In this document: one piece after another, positions 17,107 to 24,644 of the stretch
Numbering within the stretch: position 1 is the first letter of the stretch
How the letters are laid out: every line of letters starts with the position of its first letter
Assembly: GCA_944378105.1 (NCBI GenBank)
Contig: CALWGC010000022.1
Span: 1-64,000 of the forward strand
Direction: 5' to 3'
From: an uncultured Clostridia bacterium
GTDB lineage: Bacteria; Bacillota; Clostridia; Lachnospirales; Anaerotignaceae
Length of the DNA stretch: 64,000 nucleotides
Notes under the pieces: generated by a model
What the model was told of the DNA's origin: nothing
The model's database searches: none
The model's input: the letters and a program-made list of their open reading frames with translations, nothing else
Position numbers and translations under genes: made by a program

Positions 17107-18102
17107 TTGCTTTCCTATATGAAGTATATTTACGAAGTCTATAAAGAACGGAATTTTTCCAAGGCCGCGGCCAATTTGGGCCTTTCCCAACCGGCCTTAA
17201 GTACGGCAGTCAAGAAGGCAGAAAAGGAAGCCGGTGTGGTGATTTTTGACCGCAGCGTCTCTCCCATCGCCCTCACCGATGCCGGTCGGGTGTTCATCGA
17301 AACGGTGGAACGGATTTTGGAAGAAGAACATAACCTCATGGGCCGCCTCAACGACATGGCCAATTTGGATGCCGGGCATTTGAAAATTGGCGGCTCCAAT
17401 TTCTTTTCTTCTTTTATCCTGCCCCATGCCATTTCCCATTTTTCCAGGCTCCACCCCGGTATCACCATCGACTTAATCGAAGCCCACTCGGCCCAGCTGA
17501 ACCAGGCTCTGTTATCCGACGAGCTGGATTTGGTCATGGATAGCTTTGACTTTGACCGGCGCCATTACACTTCCTATCCTGTTTTGACAGAAACGGTGAT
17601 TTTGGCTGTGCCAGAAAGTTTTCCGGTCAATAAAACTTTGTCCCAGTTCCAGCTGACCGCCGAGGATATCCGGCAAAAAAAGCATCTGCAAGACGTTTTT
17701 CCCGCCGTCAATTTATCTCTGTTTCGTCAAGAGCCGTTTTTGCTGCTGCGCAAGGGCAACGACATGGGCGAGCGGGCCTTGGCCCTTTGCAAAGAAGCCG
17801 GGTTCTATCCCAAAATCTCCATGTATCTGGACCAGCTGATGACCAGTTATCACGTCTCTTGTATGGGCATGGGGATTGCCTTTATCACCGACAAATTGAT
17901 TGTCTATGGTTATCCCCGTTCGGAAGTGCGGTTTTATAAAGTAGAAAGCCCTTTGGCCAAACGAAACATCGTCCTGGCCCACAAACGAAACCGCTATGTC
18001 ACCCAGGCCATGCAGGCCTTTTTGACCTTCTGTAAAAATAATTATCCTTACCGCACACAAAAAATCGCTTCCCTGGACCGCCCTGGGGAGGTTCATCCTT
18101 AA
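17107..18102 (+). CDS. LysR-family transcriptional regulator
   Basis: This 331-residue protein has the LysR N-terminal winged helix (FSKAAANLGLSQPALSTAVK at about 18-37) and a periplasmic-binding-like effector domain from about 90, starting GHLKIGGSNFFSSFILP. The effector is unknown. The start is TTG at 17107, seven bases after AGGAGG; the ATG at 17119 would lack this spacing. It lies 12 bases after the DUF523 stop and is probably co-transcribed with prfC. LysR proteins often control a divergent neighbour, but here the gene points the same way and its targets cannot be read off. Confidence 0.9.
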   Translation: MLSYMKYIYEVYKERNFSKAAANLGLSQPALSTAVKKAEKEAGVVIFDRSVSPIALTDAGRVFIETVERILEEEHNLMGRLNDMANLDAGHLKIGGSNFFSSFILPHAISHFSRLHPGITIDLIEAHSAQLNQALLSDELDLVMDSFDFDRRHYTSYPVLTETVILAVPESFPVNKTLSQFQLTAEDIRQKKHLQDVFPAVNLSLFRQEPFLLLRKGNDMGERALALCKEAGFYPKISMYLDQLMTSYHVSCMGMGIAFITDKLIVYGYPRSEVRFYKVESPLAKRNIVLAHKRNRYVTQAMQAFLTFCKNNYPYRTQKIASLDRPGEVHP

Positions 18103-18123
18103 CCAAACTTCATAAAACCAACC

Positions 18124-18165
18124 AAAAAGAGACGTTCTCTTTCAAGAGACCGTCTCTTTTTTCTT
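18124..18165 (+). terminator. Terminator after the LysR gene
   Basis: AAAAGAGACG pairs with CGTCTCTTTT, with an inner TCTCTT-TC-AAGAGA hairpin, followed by TTCTTTT. It is A-rich on the left, so it can also act on the convergent lipoprotein gene. Confidence 0.75.
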
Positions 18166-18227
18166 TTGCATCTTCCATCTGGGACCTACTGCAAGCAAAG
18201 CGATTTAAAATACTTCCCGAAAGATGT

Positions 18228-18596
18228 CTATGGTTCTGCATCCTCCCGGCTTTCAAAGACCATCCACTGCTCGTCAATCAAAAGCTCCAAGGTACCCTCG
18301 GGGCCAAATTGGTATCCATAGCCTGTGCCAAAATTGGATTGGTCTTCTTCGGTGGGGATTTCTTCTTGGGAGACGGCAGAAGTAATGGTGCCATCCATCA
18401 GGCCACATCGCCTTGGTTCTTTGCTTTCCTTCCCCGTGTCATAATAAATTTGACCACCCACCAACACCATGGGAATTCTGTCTCTTTGCGCTGTGGTTTC
18501 TGCCTTTTCTTCCCTGTCCCCCTGGTTGATTCCACAACCAGCCATCACCACCATCAGCCCAATCATCCATCCTCCGACCCAAAGCCGTCTTTTCAT
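18228..18596 (-). CDS. Putative lipoprotein, unknown function
   Basis: This 122-residue protein begins with a basic N-terminus, a hydrophobic stretch and a lipobox-like MAGC, with Cys at residue 21, so it is probably lipid-anchored outside the membrane. The mature part includes the strand PMVLVGGQIYYDTG and an acidic C-terminal region rich in Glu. I do not recognise a family. I chose the ATG at about 18596 because GGAGGGG precedes it and the signal sequence starts there. It is the last gene after cobO, with a 94-base gap that holds no terminator that I can see. Confidence 0.6.
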   Translation of the reverse strand: MKRRLWVGGWMIGLMVVMAGCGINQGDREEKAETTAQRDRIPMVLVGGQIYYDTGKESKEPRRCGLMDGTITSAVSQEEIPTEEDQSNFGTGYGYQFGPEGTLELLIDEQWMVFESREDAEP

Positions 18597-18690
18597 CCCA
18601 ACACCCCTCCTTTTCTTCTTTTCTCCCTTTCGTTTCCTTTTCTGATGGGACGAAAAAAAGAGGGGCGCTGTTCCGGTTCTATGCCGACTC

Positions 18691-19206
18691 CTATTCCTCG
18701 ATGCCCTTTCTTGCCATGACACCTTGGGCAAAATAATGCTTGATTTCTTTCATCTCCGTCACCAAATCTGCCATTTCCACCACTTCCGGTATCGCGCCTC
18801 GTCCGGTCAAAATGCATTCCACACCTTCTGGTCGCATCCGCAACAAATCCAACACCTCTGCCACATCCAAATACCCCAGCGCCAGTGCCACATTGCACTC
18901 ATCCAAAATCACCAAGTCATACTTCCCGCAAAGCAAAGCCTCCTTGGCTTTTTGAAACCCGTCTCTCGCCGCCTGACAGTAGGCTTCTTTTTCTCGCCCT
19001 GTCAGTTCTCCGCCGTGGCCGTAAGGCTCCACCGTTAACGTTTTTCCCAACTGCTGCAACGCCAAAATTTCGCCGGATGTGCCGTTCTTTAGAAATTGGC
19101 CGATATACACTCGCCATCCGGCCATCAGCGCCCGCAGGGCCGTGCCCATGGCCGCCGTCGTTTTGCCTTTGCCATCTCCCGTATATACTTGCAGATAGCC
19201 CTTCAT
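18691..19206 (-). CDS. cobO: Corrinoid adenosyltransferase (CobO/BtuR type)
   Basis: This 171-residue enzyme adds the adenosyl group to corrinoids in cobalamin synthesis or salvage. It starts with the strand LQVYTGDGKGKTTAAMG, in which the P-loop binds ATP in the inverted way typical of this family. The LVILDECNVALALG and ECILTGRGAIPEVVEMADLV motifs follow. It is near the family's usual length. It lies 11 bases after the GNAT gene and has its own GAGAGGTG ribosome binding site. No other cobalamin genes are in the window, so it may serve salvage. Confidence 0.92.
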   Translation of the reverse strand: MKGYLQVYTGDGKGKTTAAMGTALRALMAGWRVYIGQFLKNGTSGEILALQQLGKTLTVEPYGHGGELTGREKEAYCQAARDGFQKAKEALLCGKYDLVILDECNVALALGYLDVAEVLDLLRMRPEGVECILTGRGAIPEVVEMADLVTEMKEIKHYFAQGVMARKGIEE

Positions 19207-19217
19207 CGCCGCACCTC

Positions 19218-19964
19218 TCAGCCTCGTTTATAGTTGAAAATATGATTTACCACCCGGAACCCCAACTTTTTGTAAACCGGCTCGCCGTAAACAGAAGCCT
19301 GCAAGCTCATAATGGTGCATCCGGCTTTTTTGGCATCCCGAATGGCCTGCTGCATCAGCTTTGTGGCAATGCCTCTGCCGCGATAATCTGGCAGTGTGGA
19401 AACCTCATGAATCCCGGCATTTTTGCCGCACAAATTCAAATGATTGGTACCAACCATCTTTCCGTCCAAGAAATAACCATAAAAAATATCCCGGTCAAAC
19501 TGCATCTGCACCCGATATTGTTCCGGATACGCTTCGTTGCCAAACCCTTCGGCACAAGTCTTGCTCCACGTTTCAATTTCTTCTGGTCCAATCCGCCGGA
19601 TTTCTTCCACCGCATCATAGTCCGGTGCTGTGGTCAAATCATACAGCATCCCCTTTTGCGGTTTCGCCAGCACAAACCCCGTCGCTTCCAAATCCTTGGC
19701 AAAGCCTTCGTAGACATCCTCCTGATTAAAGCTTAGCATCTTGGGGCTTGTTGGCGCACTGCAAAGGTCTGCCAAATGAATCAAAAACGCCACATCCCGC
19801 GGCGCATCAAAGACGTGCAGCCGACTGTACCAGCAGGCCTTGGGAAAATTTTCATAGACAAAAAACTGTTCGTTTTCGTCATACCGCCCGCCTGTCCCCT
19901 CGCAGCTTTGCCGGCACAAATCCATCAAACTTTCCACCGTCAAAAATGATTCCGTTTTTTTCAT
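19218..19964 (-). CDS. GNAT family N-acetyltransferase
   Basis: This 248-residue protein has an N-terminal extension of about 120 residues and then a C-terminal GNAT domain. The acetyl-CoA-binding loop is in HEVSTLPDYRGRGIATKLMQ, followed by helix AIRDAKKAG and the terminal GEPVYKKLGFRVVNH segment. The substrate is unknown. The ATG has AAAGGATT upstream. It lies only 19 bases from the terminator of the upstream kinase-like gene and may depend on partial read-through or on a promoter I cannot see. Confidence 0.85.
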   Translation of the reverse strand: MKKTESFLTVESLMDLCRQSCEGTGGRYDENEQFFVYENFPKACWYSRLHVFDAPRDVAFLIHLADLCSAPTSPKMLSFNQEDVYEGFAKDLEATGFVLAKPQKGMLYDLTTAPDYDAVEEIRRIGPEEIETWSKTCAEGFGNEAYPEQYRVQMQFDRDIFYGYFLDGKMVGTNHLNLCGKNAGIHEVSTLPDYRGRGIATKLMQQAIRDAKKAGCTIMSLQASVYGEPVYKKLGFRVVNHIFNYKRG

Positions 19965-19982
19965 ATTCCCAATCCTTTCCGT

Positions 19983-20011
19983 AAAAAAACACCTGGCCTG
20001 CCGCCAGGTGC
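19983..20011 (-). terminator. Terminator of the kinase-like gene
   Basis: On the minus strand CACCTGGC-GGCAG-GCCAGGTG (arms 20003-20010 and 19990-19997) is an 8-bp GC-rich stem, followed by seven Ts. It lies 23 bases after the stop codon. Confidence 0.85.
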
Positions 20012-20033
20012 CTTTCTTTCTCTTTCAAAACCC

Positions 20034-20657
20034 TTACCGTTTCAACATGCCGCGTTCCATCATATAAAACTTAATCAGTTCCACCGCCGAGCCAACGCTC
20101 ATATGCTCTGTGTTGATGCACAGGTCATAGTTGCGCATTTCGCTCCAAACCTGGCCGGTGTTATAGTTATAGTAAGTGGCTCTGTCTTTGTCGATGCGGG
20201 TGATTTTTTTTCTGGATTCTTCCAAAGAAATGCCTTCTTTGTTGCTGATATAAGGCACCCGGTATTCCAACGGCGCATGGACAAACACCTTAATCACATT
20301 GGGGTGATCCTTTAAAATATAATCGGCGCAGCGGCCAATGAACACACAAGGGCCTTTGGCGGCCAAATCCAAAATACTGTCCACCTGAATTTGATACAGT
20401 TTTTGATACAGAGATTCTCCTTCGGGGAAGCTAGCCACAGGGCTTAAGCTCATCATCAAAGAATAGAACATGTTGTTTTTGGTATGTTCGTCGTGCTGTT
20501 GCAGTGTTTCCAAATCAATCCCGCTTTTCTTGGCGGCATTGCGCAAAATATCCTGGTCGTAGTAAGGAATACCCAAATCGTCGGCCAAGTGTTTCCCAAT
20601 CTGTAACCCATGGCTACCATATTCCCGTCCAATGGCAATAATTGCATGTTTTTCCAT
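20034..20657 (-). CDS. Cytidylate kinase-like family protein
   Basis: This 207-residue protein belongs to the AAA-type cytidylate-kinase-like group (PF13189 type). The N-terminal strand and P-loop-like ISREYGSGG motif appear here as IAIGREYGSHGLQIGK. They are followed by YYDQDILRNAAKK, the strand CVFIGRCADYILKD, and the R-x-x-x-Y-x-x-x-T segment ITRIDKDRATYYNYNTG. It is probably a nucleotide or other small-molecule kinase; the substrate is not known. GGAGGG lies upstream of the ATG, and a single-gene promoter and terminator bracket it. Confidence 0.85.
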   Translation of the reverse strand: MEKHAIIAIGREYGSHGLQIGKHLADDLGIPYYDQDILRNAAKKSGIDLETLQQHDEHTKNNMFYSLMMSLSPVASFPEGESLYQKLYQIQVDSILDLAAKGPCVFIGRCADYILKDHPNVIKVFVHAPLEYRVPYISNKEGISLEESRKKITRIDKDRATYYNYNTGQVWSEMRNYDLCINTEHMSVGSAVELIKFYMMERGMLKR

Positions 20658-20714
20658 CCAAACTTCCCTCCAATATGCTGTTTCCGCATGGCATCATACG
20701 GTTGTCTTTTCGGT

Positions 20715-20743
20715 ATTATATCAAATTTTTCTCCGTTTGAACA
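20715..20743 (-). promoter_or_regulatory. Promoter of the kinase-like gene
   Basis: A perfect -10 TATAAT (20715-20720) with a 17-base spacer to a weak -35 TGTTCA (20738-20743) on the minus strand, about 60 bases upstream of the start codon. Confidence 0.55.
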
Positions 20744-20777
20744 TACTTTTTTTGTGAAAGAGCATCCAAAGTGGAAA

Positions 20778-20861
20778 TAAAAAAGGGCTTGTTTTTGTTA
20801 TCCTCTCTAAAAAGAAGGATTGAAACCCCCTCTTTGCAGAAAACAACAAACAGCCCTTTTT
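20778..20861 (-). terminator. Terminator of the rpsP-khpA unit
   Basis: On the minus strand AAAAAGGGCTGTTTGTTG (20844-20861) pairs with the AACAAAAACAAGCCCTTTTT arm (20778-20798), with bulges, across a loop of about 45 bases, followed by a T-rich tail. It ends the long ffh-rpsP-khpA transcript, 17 bases past the khpA stop. Confidence 0.75.
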
Positions 20862-20877
20862 CAGGAGAAATTGTCCC

Positions 20878-21108
20878 TTAGGGCACAATTTCCACCACAA
20901 TATGCTTATCTTCATGGATGGCAGCGGCTTTTACCACAGTGCGGATGGCTTTTGCAATCCGGCCCTGCTTGCCGATGACCTTGCCCATGTCTTCCGGTGC
21001 CACTTTCAGTTCCAACACCGTGGCCCGTTCTTTTTGCGTTTCTTTCACAGAAACGGCTTCCGGATGATCCACCAAGTTTTTGGCAATCACTTCCAGCAAT
21101 TCTTTCAT
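20878..21108 (-). CDS. khpA: KH-domain RNA-binding protein KhpA
   Basis: This 76-residue KH protein has the GxxG loop as VIGKQGRIAKAIRT and the length and termini of KhpA (formerly YlqC). KhpA pairs with KhpB/EloR in Firmicutes and affects cell elongation and small-RNA function. It lies directly after rpsP, its conserved position, and is the last gene before a large terminator. The ATG has GGAGGGAAAGCC upstream. Confidence 0.93.
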   Translation of the reverse strand: MKELLEVIAKNLVDHPEAVSVKETQKERATVLELKVAPEDMGKVIGKQGRIAKAIRTVVKAAAIHEDKHIVVEIVP

Positions 21109-21135
21109 GGCTTTCCCTCCTAACCGGTGAGAAAA

Positions 21136-21384
21136 TTATGCTTCAATCACGCCTGCTTTTTTCAGCAATGCTTTTGCGGTATCAGAAGGCTGTGCGCCAT
21201 TTGCCAACCATTTTTTTGCTTCTTCCGCATTTACTTTCAATTCTTCTGGTTCAGTGGTTGGGTTGAAGTAACCGATTTCAGCGATGGATTTGCCGTTTCT
21301 GGAAGTTCTGGAATCTGCCACCACGATTCTATAAAATGGTGCTTTCTTTGCGCCCAGTCTTTTCAATCTGATTCTTACTGCCAT
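21136..21384 (-). CDS. rpsP: 30S ribosomal protein S16
   Basis: This 82-residue protein has the S16 start [20 protein letters not shown] and the [18 protein letters not shown] segment. It is a small-subunit assembly protein that binds 16S rRNA. The length is typical. It lies between ffh and khpA, with AGGAGG eight bases before the ATG. Confidence 0.97.
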   Translation of the reverse strand: MAVRIRLKRLGAKKAPFYRIVVADSRTSRNGKSIAEIGYFNPTTEPEELKVNAEEAKKWLANGAQPSDTAKALLKKAGVIEA

Positions 21385-21434
21385 TGTTTTTTCCTCCTAT
21401 GCTTTGATTAGAATAATAAAATATGTTGATATGT

Positions 21435-22775
21435 TTACATAAAGGGGAGTTTGAACTTCCCTTTTTTTCCTTTGGTTAAGGTGTTCATCTGCTTCATCAT
21501 TTTGCGCATTTCTTCAAATTGTTTCAGCAGACGGTTCACATCGGCAATGCTGCGTCCACAGCCTTGGGCGATGCGTTTTTTTCTTGGCCCGTTTAAAATG
21601 GAAGGGTTGCGCCGTTCTTGTGGCGTCATGCTTTGGATGATGGCTTCCAGGCGCCGCATTTCCTTATCGGTGTCCACATTGTTGAGGGCATCCAAATTCA
21701 GCTGGTTCATGCCGGGCAGCATCCCAATCAAGTCTTTGATGGGGCCCAGTTTTTTCACCTGCTGCATCTGGGTCAGGAAATCTTCCAGCGTGAAATCATT
21801 TTCCCGCATTTTCTTTTCCATATCCCGCGCCAACTGCTCATCCAAGTTCATCTGCGCCTTTTCAATCAGCGAGAGCACATCGCCCATGCCCAAAATACGG
21901 CTGGCCATGCGGTCGGGATAAAAAGGTTCCAAGTCTTCCATTTTTTCGCCCATACCGATATATTTGATGGGCTTATTGGTGACGCTGCGCACCGAAAGGG
22001 CCGCACCGCCTCTGGCGTCGCCGTCCAGTTTTGTCATGATGATGCCGTCTACACCCAACTGGGTGTTGAAACTATCGGCAACGGTCACGGCATCCTGGCC
22101 AGTCATGGCGTCCACCACCAGCAAAATTTCCTGGGGCCGCACTTCCGCCTTAATCTGTTGCAGTTCCTCCATCAATGCTTCGTTGATGTGTAACCGCCCG
22201 GCCGTATCAATCAGCACCACATCGTGATGCTCTTTTTTGGCAAACTCTACGGCCTGTTTGGCAATTTCCACCGGGCTTACTTGGTCTCCCAAAGAAAACA
22301 CCGGCACGCCATAATTTTGCCCCACCACTTGCAGCTGTTTGATGGCCGCCGGACGATACACGTCACAAGCCACCAACAAAGGTTTGCGCCCTTCTTTTTT
22401 CAAAAGTCCGGCCAATTTCCCGCTGGAGGTGGTTTTACCGGCGCCCTGTAAACCTACCATCATATAAACCGTAGGTGGTTTGGATGCGAAGGTCAGCTTG
22501 CTTTGGGTGCTGCCCATGAGGGCCACCAGTTCTTCGTTTACAATTTTAATCACTTGCTGGCCCGGCGTGAGGCTTTCCATCACTTCACTGCCCACGGCCC
22601 GCTCGCTGACTTTATTGACAAACTGCTTTACGATTTTAAAGTTAACATCCGCTTCCAGCAGCGCCAGCTTCACTTCCCGCATGGCGGCCTTTACGTCGCT
22701 TTCGGTCAGCTTGCCTTTGCCCCGCAGCTGTTTAAATACGTCTTGCAGTTTATTGGACAGGTTTTCAAATGCCAT
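21435..22775 (-). CDS. ffh: Signal recognition particle protein Ffh
   Basis: This 446-residue GTPase is the protein part of the signal recognition particle and delivers membrane proteins to FtsY. The N domain comes first, then the G domain with VGLQGAGKTTSSGKLA (G1), DVYRPAAIKQL, DTAGRLHI and TKLDGDARGGAALS. The C-terminal M domain is methionine-rich (MEKKMRENDFTLEDFLTQMQQ, then EEMRKMMKQMNTL). The length is typical. It follows ylxM after 18 bases. Confidence 0.97.
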   Translation of the reverse strand: MAFENLSNKLQDVFKQLRGKGKLTESDVKAAMREVKLALLEADVNFKIVKQFVNKVSERAVGSEVMESLTPGQQVIKIVNEELVALMGSTQSKLTFASKPPTVYMMVGLQGAGKTTSSGKLAGLLKKEGRKPLLVACDVYRPAAIKQLQVVGQNYGVPVFSLGDQVSPVEIAKQAVEFAKKEHHDVVLIDTAGRLHINEALMEELQQIKAEVRPQEILLVVDAMTGQDAVTVADSFNTQLGVDGIIMTKLDGDARGGAALSVRSVTNKPIKYIGMGEKMEDLEPFYPDRMASRILGMGDVLSLIEKAQMNLDEQLARDMEKKMRENDFTLEDFLTQMQQVKKLGPIKDLIGMLPGMNQLNLDALNNVDTDKEMRRLEAIIQSMTPQERRNPSILNGPRKKRIAQGCGRSIADVNRLLKQFEEMRKMMKQMNTLTKGKKGKFKLPFM

Positions 22776-22793
22776 ATACTTCCAACAGCCTCC

Positions 22794-23147
22794 TTATTCC
22801 AAAATGCCGTTTGCAATTTGCTTGATTTGAGCCAGTTTTTCGCGGGAAGGAGAAGAAACTGCTTCCTGTCCTTCCACCTCTTCCACCAGCTCTTTGATGC
22901 GCTTGACCATGGCCTTTTGCTCCAAAAACCGTTCCACCAGGTGCAGTTTTTCTTCATACCCCTGCAAAATGGCTTCGGTGCGTTTGAGTTGGTCTCGCAC
23001 GGCTTGGCGGCTGATGCCCTGTTCTTCGCCAATTTCGGAAAGAGAAAGGTCTTGCAAGTGGAACAGCTCAAAAATGGTCTTTTGTTTTTCGGTCAACAGT
23101 TCGCCGTAAAAATCAAACAGCAGCGTTTCCCGCAATAGCTCTTCCAT
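22794..23147 (-). CDS. ylxM: YlxM-family SRP-associated DNA-binding-like protein
   Basis: This 117-residue protein of the UPF0122/YlxM family has a sigma-like helix-turn-helix (LSEIGEEQGISRQAVRDQLK at about 38-57) and a C-terminal helical tail. In streptococci and other Firmicutes YlxM binds the SRP and modulates its GTPase activity. I chose the ATG at 23147 because AGGAGGAG precedes it and the family starts there. It is the first gene behind a strong internal promoter and is followed by ffh. Confidence 0.9.
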   Translation of the reverse strand: MEELLRETLLFDFYGELLTEKQKTIFELFHLQDLSLSEIGEEQGISRQAVRDQLKRTEAILQGYEEKLHLVERFLEQKAMVKRIKELVEEVEGQEAVSSPSREKLAQIKQIANGILE

Positions 23148-23171
23148 CGGAACTCCTCCTTTTTTGGCGCT

Positions 23172-23243
23172 GTAAAGGTTTTTTCCTTTACCTATGGCAT
23201 CATACACTTTTTTCCCAGGTTTGTCAAGTCTTTTTCCTTTACA
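23172..23243 (-). promoter_or_regulatory. Internal promoter for ylxM-ffh-rpsP-khpA
   Basis: A full consensus promoter on the minus strand: -35 TTGACA (23222-23227), 17-base spacer, and -10 TATGAT (23199-23204), about 75 bases from ylxM. The sequence GTAAAGGAAAAA occurs just before the -35 and again after the -10, where it forms a GTAAAGG-A6-CCTTTAC hairpin (23172-23191). This lets SRP genes be expressed apart from smc and ftsY. The repeated motif may be a regulatory site. Confidence 0.75.
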
Positions 23244-23246
23244 ATC

Positions 23247-24644
23247 TCACATTTCTTCGCCAAACAAGGCCTTGGCAAAGGCAGAGGCATCAAAGGGCTG
23301 TAAATCGGCAATGCCTTCGCCCACACCGATATAGCGTACCGGGATTTTCAGCTCGTTTTTGATGGCCACCACAATGCCGCCTTTGGCGGTGCCATCCAGT
23401 TTGGTTAAAATGATACCGGTAATGTCGGCCACTTCTTGGAAAAGTCTTGCCTGCTGCAATGCGTTTTGCCCCGTTGTGGCGTCCAGCACCAAGAAGGTTT
23501 CCCTGTGGGCTGCCGGATATTCCCGGTCGATGACTTTCGAGATTTTTTTCAATTCTTCCATCAAATTGCGCTTGTTATGCAGTCGTCCCGCCGTATCGCA
23601 GATCAGGATATCCGCTTTGCGGTTTTGGGCCGCATGAACGGCGTCAAAGACCACGGCGGCAGGGTCGCTATTTTCTTCGTGCTTGATAACATCAATGCCG
23701 GCCCGTTTGCCCCAAACTTCCAGCTGGTCGATGGCAGCGGCCCGGAAGGTATCGGCGGCCGCCAAAAGGACGCTGTTTCCTTCTGCTTTCCAGGAGGAAG
23801 CCAATTTCCCAATGGTGGTGGTTTTACCAACCCCGTTGACACCAATGACCAACATCACCGCCGGTGTGGAAAGGGAGAAGGTTTCTTCGGCCCCTTCGGT
23901 CAAAAGGGCACTGATTTCTTCCATCAAAAGACCTTTCACGGCCGCAGGGTCTGTGACGTTTTGCCGTTTCACCCGTTTGCGCAAGCCTTCCATCACCGCT
24001 TCTGTGGTTTCCACCCCCAGATCGGCCATGATGAGGATTTCTTCCAGTTCTTCAAACAAATCTTCGTCAATTTTGGTAAAGGCCCCAAGGACTGCGTCCA
24101 CGCCGCCCAAAATGCTGTTTCTGGTTTTGCCTAAGCCTTCTTTTAACCGGGCAAAAAAACCTTTTTTTGGCGCCGCTTCTTCCACAGGGGGTGCCGAAAT
24201 CACCGCTCTTTCTTCCTCTTCTTCTTCCCCCACCAAATCCAGCGCTTCTTCAATGACGGCTGCTTCTTCGGCCGTTTCTTCCACATCAGAGGCTTCTGTC
24301 ACATCTTCTTCGCTTTCTTCCACCGTCTCCAACGCCTCTGCCATCAGCTCTGCCCGTTTTCCTGCGTCTTCCACATCCAGCGTGCCGTCGGCAATTTTTT
24401 CTTCCAACACCGCTTCGGCCTCTTCTAACATCGTCGCCTCGTCCAAGTTCTCTTCTGTTTCCAAGGCGCTTGGTTCTTCTTTTTCTTCTTCTGCAAAGGA
24501 AGCAGGTTCCTGCTCTGCCCTCTCTTCCCTTTGGGTTTCCTCTTTGGCTTTCTCGTCTTCTTGACCAAAGGTCAAGCCGGTTTCTTCACCGATTGGCTGC
24601 GTTGTTTCTTCTTTTTTTCGTTTGAAAAAATCAAATAACCCCAT
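23247..24644 (-). CDS. ftsY: Signal recognition particle receptor FtsY
   Basis: This 465-residue SRP receptor GTPase has a very acidic N-terminal A domain to about residue 150, with long Glu runs. The NG domain then begins near FFARLKEGLGKTRNSI and holds the P-loop VIGVNGVGKTTTIGKLA, DTFRAAAIDQLEVW, CDTAGRLHNKRNLM and TKLDGTAKGGI. The start at 24644 has AGGAGG nine bases upstream and lies inside the smc 3' end (14-base overlap), which couples the two. The length is above the E. coli-free minimal form only because of the A domain. Confidence 0.96.
   Translation of the reverse strand: MGLFDFFKRKKEETTQPIGEETGLTFGQEDEKAKEETQREERAEQEPASFAEEEKEEPSALETEENLDEATMLEEAEAVLEEKIADGTLDVEDAGKRAELMAEALETVEESEEDVTEASDVEETAEEAAVIEEALDLVGEEEEEERAVISAPPVEEAAPKKGFFARLKEGLGKTRNSILGGVDAVLGAFTKIDEDLFEELEEILIMADLGVETTEAVMEGLRKRVKRQNVTDPAAVKGLLMEEISALLTEGAEETFSLSTPAVMLVIGVNGVGKTTTIGKLASSWKAEGNSVLLAAADTFRAAAIDQLEVWGKRAGIDVIKHEENSDPAAVVFDAVHAAQNRKADILICDTAGRLHNKRNLMEELKKISKVIDREYPAAHRETFLVLDATTGQNALQQARLFQEVADITGIILTKLDGTAKGGIVVAIKNELKIPVRYIGVGEGIADLQPFDASAFAKALFGEEM

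Noticed and set aside
20778..20861. Possible small RNA gene in the khpA downstream region
   Set aside because: The large hairpin with a T-tail is adequately explained as the operon terminator and no separate promoter is seen.
24165..24644. FtsY acidic N-terminal region as a separate protein
   Set aside because: The frame is continuous with the NG domain and such acidic extensions are normal for FtsY.
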